In this document: positions 10,933 to 20,261 of the stretch, piece by piece
Position numbering within the stretch: position 1 is the first letter of the stretch
How the letters are laid out: each line of letters starts with the position of its first letter
Origin: Agarivorans gilvus
GTDB taxonomy: Bacteria > Pseudomonadota > Gammaproteobacteria > Enterobacterales > Celerinatantimonadaceae
Assembly: GCF_001420915.1 (NCBI RefSeq)
Contig: NZ_CP013021.1
Span: 1,126,001-1,190,000 of the forward strand
Length of the DNA: 64,000 bases
Direction: 5' to 3'
Program-made: the position numbers and the translations under genes
The notes under the pieces: generated by a model
Databases searched by the model: none
What the model was told of the DNA's origin: nothing
Seen by the model: the letters and a program-made list of their open reading frames with translations, nothing else

Positions 10933-11655
10933 ATGCAAGCCACAACAACGACGCAAAATGTTGACCATAAAGAAATCGCCCATTTTGCCGGTTTAGCCTC
11001 TCGATGGTGGGATAAACAAGGTGAGTTTAAAACCCTGCACCAAATTAATCCCCTACGTTTAGACTATATTGAGCGTGGTGCCAACGGGCTGTTTGGCAAA
11101 AACGTACTCGATGTGGGTTGTGGTGGCGGGATCCTCGCAGAGAGCATGGCTCAACGCGGAGCAACAGTCAGCGCCATCGATATGGGCGAAGAGCAAATCC
11201 AAGTAGCTAAACTGCACGCCTTGGAAAGCGGTGCGCAATTAAGCTACCAGCAAACCACCGCCGAAGCTCACGCTCAACAACATCACCAAGCTTACGATGT
11301 GATTACTTGCATGGAAATGATAGAGCACGTGCCCGACCCCAGCTCGGTTATCGCTGCCTGTGCCAGCATGCTCAAACCCGGTGGAAAGCTGTTTGTATCC
11401 ACCATCAACCGCACTGCCAAAGCCTACTTATATATGATTGTGGCTGCAGAAAAGCTGCTCAAAATTGTGCCTAATGGTACCCACCAGCACGATAAATTTA
11501 TTCGCCCCTCAGAACTGCTTGCTTGGGCCGACCTGCATGGGCTACAAAGTGAAGCCATTAGCGGCGTACAATACACGCCAGTGATTGAGCATTTCCGCCT
11601 CAGCCGCAATGTTGATGTGAATTACATGGTGCAACTGGCAAAACCGGAGGCCTAA
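10933..11655 (+). CDS. ubiG: Ubiquinone biosynthesis O-methyltransferase
   Basis: UbiG is the SAM-dependent methyltransferase that carries out both O-methylations of ubiquinone synthesis. The 240-residue protein begins with the family stretch [19 protein letters not shown] and has the SAM-binding loop [13 protein letters not shown] and the motif [11 protein letters not shown]. It is divergent from gyrA, and its stop overlaps the start of gph by one base (TAATG), so the two are probably translationally coupled. Confidence 0.96.
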   Translation: MQATTTTQNVDHKEIAHFAGLASRWWDKQGEFKTLHQINPLRLDYIERGANGLFGKNVLDVGCGGGILAESMAQRGATVSAIDMGEEQIQVAKLHALESGAQLSYQQTTAEAHAQQHHQAYDVITCMEMIEHVPDPSSVIAACASMLKPGGKLFVSTINRTAKAYLYMIVAAEKLLKIVPNGTHQHDKFIRPSELLAWADLHGLQSEAISGVQYTPVIEHFRLSRNVDVNYMVQLAKPEA

Positions 11656-12329
11656 TGGCTAAGCAAGCTGCCGTTCTATTTGATTTAGATGGAACTCTGC
11701 TAGATACCGCGCCTGACTTAGGCGCTGCGGCCAATTATGTATTGGCGCAACATCAACAAGCGCCACTTACCCTCGAGCAAGCTCGCCAGCTAAGCTCCCA
11801 CGGTGCCATTGGCTTATTAAAAGCCGGTTTTGGCGAAACCTGGGAGCTTGCGCAACAAACTCAATTGCGCCAGCAGTTACTTGATTACTACCAACAACAT
11901 ATTTGCCAAGGTACCGACTTCTTCCCCGGCGTGCGCCAAGCACTACAGTGGCTAAACCAACAGGATATTCCATGGGGAGTGGTGACCAATAAACCCGAGT
12001 ACTTAAGCAAGCTCTTGCTGGCTCATTTTATCGAATTTGAACAATCAGGCGTATTGATTGGTGGTGACACTTTGGTGCAGCGTAAACCCGACCCTGCCCC
12101 GATGTTGCTGGCTTGTAACAAGCTGGCGGTACAGCCGCAACATTGTTTATATGTGGGTGATGCCGAGCGCGACATTGAAGCAGGTAGAAACAGTCACATG
12201 ACCACCATGTTAGCCGGATGGGGCTACTTATCAGAAAATGACCGCCCCGAGCTGTGGCAGGCTGATATAGAGTGTCCGAAAAGCGAACTCTTGACCCAAA
12301 GCATTCAAGCTTGGTTGAGTGAATTGTAA
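11655..12329 (+). CDS. gph: Phosphoglycolate phosphatase (HAD family)
   Basis: Gph removes phosphate from 2-phosphoglycolate. The 224-residue HAD protein has motif I (FDLDGTLLDTAPDL), motif II within WGVVTNKP, a motif III lysine in RKPDP and motif IV in YVGDAERDIEAG. It follows ubiG with a one-base overlap. In many gammaproteobacteria the UbiG partner of this type is annotated Gph/MupP-like, so the exact substrate is not settled by sequence. Confidence 0.88.
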   Translation: MAKQAAVLFDLDGTLLDTAPDLGAAANYVLAQHQQAPLTLEQARQLSSHGAIGLLKAGFGETWELAQQTQLRQQLLDYYQQHICQGTDFFPGVRQALQWLNQQDIPWGVVTNKPEYLSKLLLAHFIEFEQSGVLIGGDTLVQRKPDPAPMLLACNKLAVQPQHCLYVGDAERDIEAGRNSHMTTMLAGWGYLSENDRPELWQADIECPKSELLTQSIQAWLSEL

Positions 12330-12462
12330 GCAAGCTCAAGTTTTAAAAAATAATTTATTCTTATTAATTTTTCTTTAAAAAAGTGCTTGCATTCATCTCA
12401 GTACTCTTGGTTAACACCAATGGAAAGTTAGTGAGTACTAACACGGATAACTTATCTTCAAG

Positions 12463-12471
12463 TTATACACA
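12463..12471 (+). promoter_or_regulatory. DnaA box upstream of nrdA
   Basis: TTATACACA matches the DnaA box TTATNCACA. In E. coli the nrdAB promoter is controlled through DnaA boxes, so a site 150 bases before nrdA is meaningful. It is a single clear box. Confidence 0.6.
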
Positions 12472-12540
12472 ATTTTTCCTTTTTACTAGACCTTGCGAAA
12501 AAGCCAAAACCTCATTATCTTGTATCAATAGTTTTTTGAA

Positions 12541-12588
12541 ACACTATATCTAGTGGGTGGAGAAAAACACCAACACTAGATACTTCGT
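12541..12588 (+). promoter_or_regulatory. Pair of NrdR boxes upstream of nrdA
   Basis: ACACTATATCTAGTG (from 12541) is very close to the NrdR palindrome, and a weaker copy, ACACTAGATACTTCGT, begins at 12573. The 32-base repeat distance is what NrdR pairs show. NrdR represses ribonucleotide reductase genes when dATP is abundant. The start of nrdA is 31 bases after the second box. Confidence 0.75.
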
Positions 12589-12619
12589 CGCAGAATTAGG
12601 ATAATAGGGCCCTCCCTTC

Positions 12620-14914
12620 ATGAATAAAGATCTTCTGATAACCAAACGCAGCGGTAAGCAAGAAGCCATTAATTTGGATAAAATCCACCGCGTTATAACC
12701 TGGGCAGCAAAAGGCCTGAAAAATGTCTCGGTATCACAGGTGGAGTTAAAATCTCATATTCAGTTTTATAATGGGATGGCAACTAAAGACATTCATGAAA
12801 CCATCATTAAATCTGCCGCCGATTTAATCTCGCAAGAGACGCCAGACTATCAATACTTGGCAGCACGACTAGCGGTTTTTCATCTGCGTAAAAAAGCCTA
12901 TGGGCAATTTGAGCCGCCCAAACTTTATGACCATGTAGTTAAACAATGTGAGGCAGGCCGTTACGATATGCACTTATTGCGTGACTACAGCCCTGAAGAA
13001 TTTGCCCAAATGGATGAATTTATCGACCATTGGCGAGATATGGATTTCTCCTACGCCGCGGTGAAACAGCTAGAAGGCAAATACCTAGTACAAAACCGTG
13101 TGACTGGCGAAATTTTTGAAAGTGCCCAGTTCTTATACATTCTGGTGGCCGCTTGTTTGTTTGCTCATTACGACAAATCGGTACGTTTGGAATACGTTCG
13201 CCGTTTTTACGATGCCACGTCTAAATTTAAAATATCTTTGCCTACGCCAATTATGTCGGGCGTGCGTACCCCAACTCGCCAATTCAGCTCATGTGTATTG
13301 ATTGAATGTGGTGACAGCTTAGAGTCGATTAACGCGACCGCCTCATCCATTGTGACTTATGTATCACAACGCGCAGGTATTGGGATTAATGCCGGCCGAA
13401 TTCGCGCCCTAGGTAGTGAAATTCGTGGTGGTGAAGCCTTCCACACAGGCTGTATTCCTTTCTATAAGTATTTTCAAACAGCAGTTAAGTGTTGTTCTCA
13501 AGGCGGCGTGCGTGGCGGTGCAGCGACCATTTTCTACCCTTTCTGGCATTTAGAGGTGGAATCGCTATTAGTATTAAAAAATAACCGTGGTGTTGATGAC
13601 AACCGAGTTCGTCATATGGACTACGGTGTTCAACTAAATAAGCTGATGTACCAACGCCTAGTGAAAGGTGGCAACATTACTCTGTTCTCACCCAGTGATG
13701 TACCTGGGCTGTATGACGCCTTCTTTGAAGACCAAGAAACATTTGAACGCCTCTACGAACAATACGAGCAAGACCCTAGCATTCGTAAGCAAGCCATTAA
13801 GGCTGCTGACCTATTTTCAGTACTCATGCAAGAGCGTGCTTCAACCGGCCGAATTTACATTCAAAACGTGGACCACTGTAATACCCACAGCCCGTTTGAC
13901 CCGGCTCAGGCACCGGTACGCCAATCTAATTTGTGTTTAGAAATTGCTCTACCAACTAAGCCGCTGCAGCACGTTCATGATGAAAACGGTGAAATTGCCC
14001 TATGTACGCTGTCAGCCTTTAACCTAGGCGCAATCGAAGATCTAAATGAACTCGAAGAACTATCTGACTTAGCAGTACGCGCCCTAGACAGCCTACTGGA
14101 CTACCAAGATTATCCTATTAAAGCTGCTAAGAAAGGCTCTGATGGCCGCCGTACCTTAGGTATAGGCGTGATTAACTACGCCTACTACTTGGCCAAAAAT
14201 GGTGTGAAATACAGTGATGGCAGCGCCAATAACCTTACTCACCGCACCTTTGAAGCGATTCAGTACTGGTTGTTAAAAGCGTCTATGCGTTTAGCCAAAG
14301 AACAAGGCGCTTGCCCTATGTTCAACGAGACCACCTACTCACAAGGTATCTTACCTATCGATACCTACAAGAAGGCCCTAGATCAACTGTCTGATGAGCC
14401 CTTGCATTACGACTGGGAAGAGCTACGCCAAGAAATTGTGACTCACGGTTTACGCAACTCGACCCTGTCTGCCTTAATGCCTTCAGAGACCTCTAGCCAG
14501 ATCTCTAATGCCACTAATGGTATTGAACCACCACGTGGTTTCATTAGTGTTAAAGCCAGTAAAGACGGCATTCTGAAACAAGTGGTACCTGAGTTTGACC
14601 GCTTACAAGATAACTACGAGCTGTTGTGGGATATTCCTAGTAACACGGGTTACTTGCAAGTAGTGGGGCTAATGCAAAAATTTGTCGACCAAAGTATCTC
14701 GGCTAATACCAACTACGACCCAAGCCGTTTTCCGAATAACCGAGTGCCAATGAAGACGCTATTGGCCGATTTACTTACCGCCTACAAATACGGCGTAAAA
14801 ACCCTGTACTATCACAATACCCGTGATGGAGCCAGCGATCAGTACAACGACAACAACAAAACCGTCGTCGTGGCAGAAGATGATGATTGCGCCGGCGGTG
14901 CTTGTAAGATTTAA
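12620..14914 (+). CDS. nrdA: Ribonucleoside-diphosphate reductase class Ia, alpha subunit
   Basis: NrdA is the catalytic subunit that reduces NDPs to dNDPs aerobically. The 764-residue protein has an N-terminal ATP-cone (about 1-95), the active-site stretch RQSNLCLEIALPT, the radical motif region PSETSSQISNATNGIEP and the C-terminal redox cysteines in CAGGACKI. Length and order (nrdA-nrdB-yfaE) match E. coli. The 290-base gap before it holds DnaA- and NrdR-type sites. No strong ribosome binding site is visible just upstream of this ATG. Confidence 0.97.
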   Translation: MNKDLLITKRSGKQEAINLDKIHRVITWAAKGLKNVSVSQVELKSHIQFYNGMATKDIHETIIKSAADLISQETPDYQYLAARLAVFHLRKKAYGQFEPPKLYDHVVKQCEAGRYDMHLLRDYSPEEFAQMDEFIDHWRDMDFSYAAVKQLEGKYLVQNRVTGEIFESAQFLYILVAACLFAHYDKSVRLEYVRRFYDATSKFKISLPTPIMSGVRTPTRQFSSCVLIECGDSLESINATASSIVTYVSQRAGIGINAGRIRALGSEIRGGEAFHTGCIPFYKYFQTAVKCCSQGGVRGGAATIFYPFWHLEVESLLVLKNNRGVDDNRVRHMDYGVQLNKLMYQRLVKGGNITLFSPSDVPGLYDAFFEDQETFERLYEQYEQDPSIRKQAIKAADLFSVLMQERASTGRIYIQNVDHCNTHSPFDPAQAPVRQSNLCLEIALPTKPLQHVHDENGEIALCTLSAFNLGAIEDLNELEELSDLAVRALDSLLDYQDYPIKAAKKGSDGRRTLGIGVINYAYYLAKNGVKYSDGSANNLTHRTFEAIQYWLLKASMRLAKEQGACPMFNETTYSQGILPIDTYKKALDQLSDEPLHYDWEELRQEIVTHGLRNSTLSALMPSETSSQISNATNGIEPPRGFISVKASKDGILKQVVPEFDRLQDNYELLWDIPSNTGYLQVVGLMQKFVDQSISANTNYDPSRFPNNRVPMKTLLADLLTAYKYGVKTLYYHNTRDGASDQYNDNNKTVVVAEDDDCAGGACKI

Positions 14915-14963
14915 GTCATGTTTACGCGCAACAGCGCACAATGAATTTTTAGGAAAAATGTAG

Positions 14964-16094
14964 ATGAGCTACTCAATTTTTACTCAAAATGCCAACGACG
15001 CCACCAAAGAACCTATGTTCTTTGGTCAGCCGGTAAACGTGGCCCGATATGACCAGCAACGTCATGAAATTTTTGAAAAATTAATCGAAAAACAATTAAG
15101 CTTCTTCTGGCGTCCAGAAGAAGTGGACGTAAGCCGTGACCGTATTGATTACAATAAATTGCCGCCACATGAGCAGCACATCTTTATTAGTAATCTAAAG
15201 TATCAAACGCTATTGGACAGTATTCAAGGTCGTTCACCCAACGTGGCCCTATTACCATTGGTGAGCCTACCCGAGCTAGAAACCTGGATCGAAACTTGGT
15301 CCTTCAGCGAAACCATTCACTCGCGCTCTTATACCCATATTATTCGTAATGTAATGGGTAATCCTGCGGCGGTGTTTGACGATATTATGGAAAACCAAGA
15401 GATCATCAAACGCGCCAAAGACATTGCGGTTTATTACGACGACTTAATCGAGGCCACCTCTATTTACCATATTCATGGTGAAGGCCAACACGAAATCAAC
15501 GGCAAGCTGCATAACATCACCGTGCGCGAACTAAAGAAGAAGCTCTACCTGTGTTTAATGTCAGTCAACGTATTAGAGGCTATTCGCTTCTATGTAAGCT
15601 TTGCCTGTTCATTCGCCTTTGCCGAGCGTGAGCTGATGGAAGGTAATGCTAAAATCATCAAGCTGATTGCGCGTGACGAAGCCCTACACCTTACCGGCAC
15701 CCAGCATATGATTAACCTGATGCGTGAAGGCAAAGACGACCCAGAAATGGCCGAAGTCGCCGCCGAATGTGAAGTAGAAGCCTGGCGTATGTTTACCGAT
15801 GCCGCAGAGCAAGAAAAAGAATGGGCTAAATACCTATTTAAAGATGGCTCCATGATTGGTCTAAACGAAGACATTCTTTGCCAATACGTTGAATACATCA
15901 CCAATACCCGCATGCAAGCTGTAGGTTTACACCCTTGTTTTGAAGACCACAGTAACCCGATCCCATGGATTAACTCTTGGTTAGTCTCAGATAACGTGCA
16001 GGTGGCTCCACAAGAAGCAGAGATCAGCTCTTACTTAGTGGGACAAATTGATGCTAACATCGACATTGATGATTTCGAGGATTTCGAGCTGTAA
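14964..16094 (+). CDS. nrdB: Ribonucleoside-diphosphate reductase class Ia, beta subunit
   Basis: NrdB carries the di-iron tyrosyl radical cofactor that drives NrdA. The 376-residue protein matches the E. coli length (376). It shows the metal-ligand motifs [15 protein letters not shown] and [13 protein letters not shown], with the tyrosine in the IHSRSYTH region context. AGGAAAAATGTAG precedes the ATG. Its stop overlaps the ferredoxin gene start (TAATG), which indicates one operon. Confidence 0.97.
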   Translation: MSYSIFTQNANDATKEPMFFGQPVNVARYDQQRHEIFEKLIEKQLSFFWRPEEVDVSRDRIDYNKLPPHEQHIFISNLKYQTLLDSIQGRSPNVALLPLVSLPELETWIETWSFSETIHSRSYTHIIRNVMGNPAAVFDDIMENQEIIKRAKDIAVYYDDLIEATSIYHIHGEGQHEINGKLHNITVRELKKKLYLCLMSVNVLEAIRFYVSFACSFAFAERELMEGNAKIIKLIARDEALHLTGTQHMINLMREGKDDPEMAEVAAECEVEAWRMFTDAAEQEKEWAKYLFKDGSMIGLNEDILCQYVEYITNTRMQAVGLHPCFEDHSNPIPWINSWLVSDNVQVAPQEAEISSYLVGQIDANIDIDDFEDFEL

Positions 16095-16381
16095 TGTCCA
16101 ATAACGAAGGCCGGGTAATTGCTGGCGGGATTGAAGTGGTGGTGGATAGCCACCACAAAAGCATTCTAGAAGCCTATGAGCAAGCGGGATTTACGCCTGA
16201 ATACCACTGCCGTGAAGGTGTTTGCGGCGCCTGCCGCACCACCTTGCTAAAAGGCGAAGTCGAATACCGGCATGCGCCTTTAGCTAACATCCCTAAGGGG
16301 CAAATTCTTAGTTGTTGTAGCAAACCCAAAGGCACCATAGAGCTAGCCGAGCAGCCCCCCTTCAAACGGCAAATTGCCTAA
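16094..16381 (+). CDS. yfaE: 2Fe-2S ferredoxin for NrdB cofactor maintenance
   Basis: YfaE is a plant-type [2Fe-2S] ferredoxin that supplies electrons to rebuild the NrdB di-iron tyrosyl cofactor. The 95-residue protein has the cluster cysteines in CREGVCGACRTTLL and a later LSCCSKP. It overlaps the nrdB stop by one base, the same coupling as in enterobacteria. Confidence 0.93.
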   Translation: MSNNEGRVIAGGIEVVVDSHHKSILEAYEQAGFTPEYHCREGVCGACRTTLLKGEVEYRHAPLANIPKGQILSCCSKPKGTIELAEQPPFKRQIA

Positions 16382-16502
16382 ACTAGCTTTAGCATTGTTG
16401 CCTTAGTCAGCGATGCTTCAACTATACTTTTCAATAAATCCTTTAGTTTTTCCATCAACAACAGATAACTAAGTTACCTGTGTATTTGTTTGCCCTTATG
16501 GG

Positions 16503-17381
16503 ATGGCAATGATTATTAGACGTCAACCATTAATAGCAATTAGCCTTAGCCTGCTGCTAGTTACCGCAGTATTGATTGGCTGGAGAATATTCACCCCACC
16601 GGAAATCAGCGAAACAGCTATTTGTAGGGCGGCCATTGCCACCCACCTAATGCAGCGTCAACTGGGCGAAATCCAAGCCCTTCCCGAGCAACCTCACCAA
16701 TACATTAGCGCTAGCCATATCGGTGGAAGCCCCAAAGCACTAGGCTGCCAAGTTAGCGGCCAGCTAGTGAGTATTAGCCAGCAACAGCAAGCCATTGCCA
16801 ACCTGTATTATCAGCAAAAGGGCCAGCAACTAGCGATTATTGAACCTCGCTCCGCTGCGCCCAACCGAGTCAGGCTATTCACCAATAAGCAACTCAGTTT
16901 CCCTAAAGTGCGCCTAGCCAAGCATGATCTGATAACCGGTATTCATGAAATGTACGGCGAAGGTTTTGATACCAATCAGGTAATTCAACAAACCGTTGCC
17001 TTAGTGAAAGCCAACCATATTTGTGGCCAATTAGAACGTCAGCAGCATTTAAATTTGTCACCGGTGCCGATGGAAGGTAGCTACCTGAAGCAAGCTCATA
17101 TACTCACGCCCTATTTAATAAATTTGGTACAACGCTCGCCGCTAGATGTTGAGGAGATGCTTAGAACCAAACAACAGATTGCCGAATTAGAGCAGGCATT
17201 TAAACGAAATACGCCTAACTTAGTAAACTGGCTACAACAAAGCGAGAGCACTCGCCCCTTAGATAAACGATTGTTGGAGTATCACTTACGCGATCTTAAA
17301 CGAGCAAATCCGCGTTTATATTTGCCATCAAACTGTAATCAGGCTTATTTACATTCAGCCGAACTCACACAAACCCTCTAA
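16503..17381 (+). CDS. Hypothetical membrane-anchored protein
   Basis: I do not recognise this 292-residue protein. It has one N-terminal membrane segment (about residues 8-27, LIAISLSLLLVTAVLIGW) and a hydrophilic Gln-rich remainder with no further helix, so most of it should be periplasmic. Three cysteines (in AICRAA, LGCQ and HICGQ) plus one near the end (SNCNQ) could form disulfides. The third codon is also ATG and has GGGATGG just upstream, so the true start may be 16509. It stands alone between yfaE and the DUF3802 gene. Confidence 0.7.
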   Translation: MAMIIRRQPLIAISLSLLLVTAVLIGWRIFTPPEISETAICRAAIATHLMQRQLGEIQALPEQPHQYISASHIGGSPKALGCQVSGQLVSISQQQQAIANLYYQQKGQQLAIIEPRSAAPNRVRLFTNKQLSFPKVRLAKHDLITGIHEMYGEGFDTNQVIQQTVALVKANHICGQLERQQHLNLSPVPMEGSYLKQAHILTPYLINLVQRSPLDVEEMLRTKQQIAELEQAFKRNTPNLVNWLQQSESTRPLDKRLLEYHLRDLKRANPRLYLPSNCNQAYLHSAELTQTL

Positions 17382-17470
17382 AGGCTTAACAAATCTACTG
17401 GAGGATTGTTGTAATCGGCTTTATTCGATATACACTAAGTATATGAAGACAAAGAGAGGAACATGGCACG

Positions 17471-17821
17471 ATGGTGACTGACAGTGAAGGTTACATTCAA
17501 CTGATCGGATTTCTAACTGATAATCTGGCGTTGTTTGAACATACTCAGACCCAACAAAATCCATTAACTATTTGTGATTATGTCTCTGAACAGTTATCAG
17601 AAAGCGTGATGCTGGTTTGTCGCCAACACGAACACCTTGATAGCGAACACCGCTTCACGGTGATCCGCGAAATTGATGCCATTGTAAACGACCTCGAACA
17701 AGTCTTATCTGGCGTGTGGATGTCCAGCCCTACTCAACAACAGCAGCAATTCATTGATGAGTTTGTCGGGCTAATAAAAAACATGTTTGATAACCAGCTA
17801 TTGGCTGTGGATCCGCTTTAA
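17471..17821 (+). CDS. DUF3802-type small cytoplasmic protein
   Basis: This 116-residue, acidic, apparently all-helical protein has no signal or membrane segment. From memory it resembles the DUF3802 family of Vibrio, Shewanella and relatives (central stretch SESVMLVCRQHEHLDSEHRF, then REIDAIVNDLEQVL). Its function is unknown. It ends six bases before the converging metR stop. An AAAGAGAGGAA stretch 13 bases before the start can serve as ribosome binding site. Confidence 0.7.
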   Translation: MVTDSEGYIQLIGFLTDNLALFEHTQTQQNPLTICDYVSEQLSESVMLVCRQHEHLDSEHRFTVIREIDAIVNDLEQVLSGVWMSSPTQQQQQFIDEFVGLIKNMFDNQLLAVDPL

Positions 17822-17826
17822 GCTAA

Positions 17827-18747
17827 TTATTCGTTAATCGCCCGTATACCCTCAAGATGGCTAAAGCAATGCTTGCGAGCGATATCTAAAAAGGCCTCAA
17901 TGTAGGGGCTATCTTGCTGACTTTCGTGCCTTGCCGCATAGAGATTCTGCCACAAATTACCATCACCTAATTCACGAGTCACGATATAGCCCTTGTTCAC
18001 ATACTCAGTAAGAGCCCAATTAGGCAACACCGCCACACCGCGGCCACTGGATACCAACTGCATCATCATGATGGTCATATCCACTTTGCGAATCGCTAAG
18101 GGCTCAACTCCTGCGGGGTCTAACAACAAATTAAATAAATCTAAGCGGTGATTGTCCACCGGATAAGAAATGAGTACTTGTTTGGCAAAATCCTCAGCTT
18201 CAATCACCGGCTTATTCACTAGGGGATGATTGGGGCTCAGCGCCAAGGTGGGCTGATAAGAAAATAGTGGAGAATAAACGATACCTTCGGTGGGTTGAGG
18301 ATCGGAAGTAATCACCAAGTCTAACTGCCCTTGAGCCAGCTCTGGCAAAGGCTCAAAGCTAAAGCCGCTGCTGAAGTCCAATTCCACATCAGGCCATAAG
18401 CCACGGTAATTATCGATGGCCGGCATCAACCAGTTAAAACAGCTGTGGCATTCTATAGCTAGATGCAAACGCCCCGCCTCGCCGCCCACCAAGCGGGCTA
18501 ACTCGCGTTCGGTATGTTGAACTTGATCTAAGACTTGATCCGCCAGCTCCAATACCCGCAAGCCCGCCATGGTAAAACGGGCTGGTTTGGTTTTACGCAC
18601 AAACAACTTGGCGCCGATGCGTTGTTCCAGCTCTTTAAGCTGATGAGATAAGGCCGACTGGGTCAAACACAAACGCTGCGCCGCCACCACTAAAGAGCCA
18701 CTTTCTCTTAAAGCTTGCAGGGTTTTTAGGTGTTTGAGCTCTAACAT
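17827..18747 (-). CDS. metR: LysR-family regulator MetR
   Basis: MetR activates methionine synthesis genes with homocysteine as co-effector. The 306-residue protein starts MLELKHLKTLQALRESGSL, very close to E. coli MetR. It has the winged helix (about 1-60) with TQSALSHQLKELEQRIGAKLFVRK and the MetR-like effector domain, including AIECHSCFNWLMPAIDNY and LDLVITSDPQPT. It is divergent from alaA with 167 bases between. No metE or metH lies in the window, so its target is elsewhere. Confidence 0.9.
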   Translation of the reverse strand: MLELKHLKTLQALRESGSLVVAAQRLCLTQSALSHQLKELEQRIGAKLFVRKTKPARFTMAGLRVLELADQVLDQVQHTERELARLVGGEAGRLHLAIECHSCFNWLMPAIDNYRGLWPDVELDFSSGFSFEPLPELAQGQLDLVITSDPQPTEGIVYSPLFSYQPTLALSPNHPLVNKPVIEAEDFAKQVLISYPVDNHRLDLFNLLLDPAGVEPLAIRKVDMTIMMMQLVSSGRGVAVLPNWALTEYVNKGYIVTRELGDGNLWQNLYAARHESQQDSPYIEAFLDIARKHCFSHLEGIRAINE

Positions 18748-18914
18748 TGTCTGTTTACCTTATCCTGTTCGGTCAATGCGGCTGAATAATGCCCCAGAGT
18801 CCTAGAGATGACCAAATAAAAAACCAGAAAAATCGTAAATACTCATCGCAAACACTTGCAAGCATTCACAAAAAGTAAGTTAATACGATTATTGTAAAGG
18901 GACCCCATATCATC

Positions 18915-20135
18915 ATGTATCAAATAGAGAAGTCACATAAACTAGACAACGTGTGTTACGACATTCGTGGTCCAGTATTAAAACAAGCTAAACGTCTTGA
19001 AGAAGACGGTCATCGTGTACTTAAACTTAATATCGGTAATACTGCCGAATTTAACTTTGAAGCACCAGAAGAAATCTTGGTAGACGTTATTCATAACCTA
19101 CCCACGGCCCAAGGTTACTGCGATTCTAAAGGCTTATTCTCTGCCCGCAAAGCGGTGATGCATCACTATCAATTACAGGGTCTACGTAGCACTACGCTAG
19201 AAGATATCTATCTAGGCAACGGTGTTAGCGAACTGATTGTAATGGCCATGCAAGCGCTATTAAACAATGGCGATGAAATGCTGGTGCCTGCCCCAGACTA
19301 CCCTTTGTGGACTGCTGCCGTGACTCTTTCAGGGGGGAACCCCGTTCACTACGAGTGTGACGAGCAAGCCGGTTGGTTTCCTGATATCGAAGATATTCGC
19401 AGCAAAATCACCCCTCGCACTAAGGGCTTAGTGGTGATTAACCCAAATAACCCCACTGGCGCGGTTTACAGCAAAGAGCTATTACTTGAGCTAGTAGAGC
19501 TGGCACGCCAGCACAAGTTGATACTATTTGCCGACGAAATCTACTCCAAAGTCATTTACGATGAAGCTCAGCACATTCCGTTATCGACCCTGTCTGACGA
19601 TGTGCTCACGCTAACTTTCAACGGCTTATCTAAAGCCTACCGAGTGTGTGGTTTCCGCTCAGGATGGATGTTAGTCAGCGGCCCCAAACACCGCGCCAAA
19701 GACTACATCGACGGCTTAGACATGCTGGCCTCGATGCGCCTGTGCGCTAATGTGCCAGTACAACATGCCATTCAAACTGCCTTAGGCGGTTATCAAAGTA
19801 TTAACGAGTTGATTGTTCCCGGCGGCCGCCTTTACGAGCAACGTAATCTTGCCTGGCAATTACTGAATGATATTCCCGGCGTTAGCTGCGTGAAGCCACA
19901 AGGGGCGATGTACTTGTTCCCGAAATTGGATGTGAAAAAATTCAATATTAAAGACGACCAACAGTTTGCCTTAGACTTACTGCAGCAAGAGAAAATCTTA
20001 GTGGTACAAGGCACCGGCTTCAACTGGACTCGCCCAGACCACTTCCGCATTGTCTTCCTACCTCGGGTTGAAGACTTAAGCGAAGCCATTGGTCGTATTG
20101 GTAATTTCTTAGACGGTTACCGACAAGCCGACTAA
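18915..20135 (+). CDS. alaA: Glutamate-pyruvate aminotransferase AlaA
   Basis: AlaA is a PLP class I aminotransferase that makes alanine from pyruvate and glutamate. The 406-residue protein matches the E. coli YfbQ length and shows the family start DNVCYDIRGPVLKQA. It has the NPNNPTGAVYS motif, FADEIYSKVIYD and the PLP lysine in FNGLSKAYRVCGFRSGWM. It is followed by a good terminator and then by a dGTPase-like gene, reminiscent of the yfbQ-yfbR neighbourhood in E. coli. Confidence 0.95.
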   Translation: MYQIEKSHKLDNVCYDIRGPVLKQAKRLEEDGHRVLKLNIGNTAEFNFEAPEEILVDVIHNLPTAQGYCDSKGLFSARKAVMHHYQLQGLRSTTLEDIYLGNGVSELIVMAMQALLNNGDEMLVPAPDYPLWTAAVTLSGGNPVHYECDEQAGWFPDIEDIRSKITPRTKGLVVINPNNPTGAVYSKELLLELVELARQHKLILFADEIYSKVIYDEAQHIPLSTLSDDVLTLTFNGLSKAYRVCGFRSGWMLVSGPKHRAKDYIDGLDMLASMRLCANVPVQHAIQTALGGYQSINELIVPGGRLYEQRNLAWQLLNDIPGVSCVKPQGAMYLFPKLDVKKFNIKDDQQFALDLLQQEKILVVQGTGFNWTRPDHFRIVFLPRVEDLSEAIGRIGNFLDGYRQAD

Positions 20136-20154
20136 TACGCTATTCAGCAAAATC

Positions 20155-20177
20155 AGGGTGCCTAGCATCCTTTTTTT
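20155..20177 (+). terminator. Terminator of alaA
   Basis: AGGGTGC (20155-20161) pairs with GCATCCT (20165-20171) and is followed by a run of seven T. It begins 20 bases past the alaA stop. Confidence 0.75.
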
Positions 20178-20261
20178 ATTGGCTCAGCCCTGAACTACCC
20201 GCTATGCAAAGGCTAAAAATTTAGTGTAATGTATAACTTATACTCAGTTGATGGAGCATGA

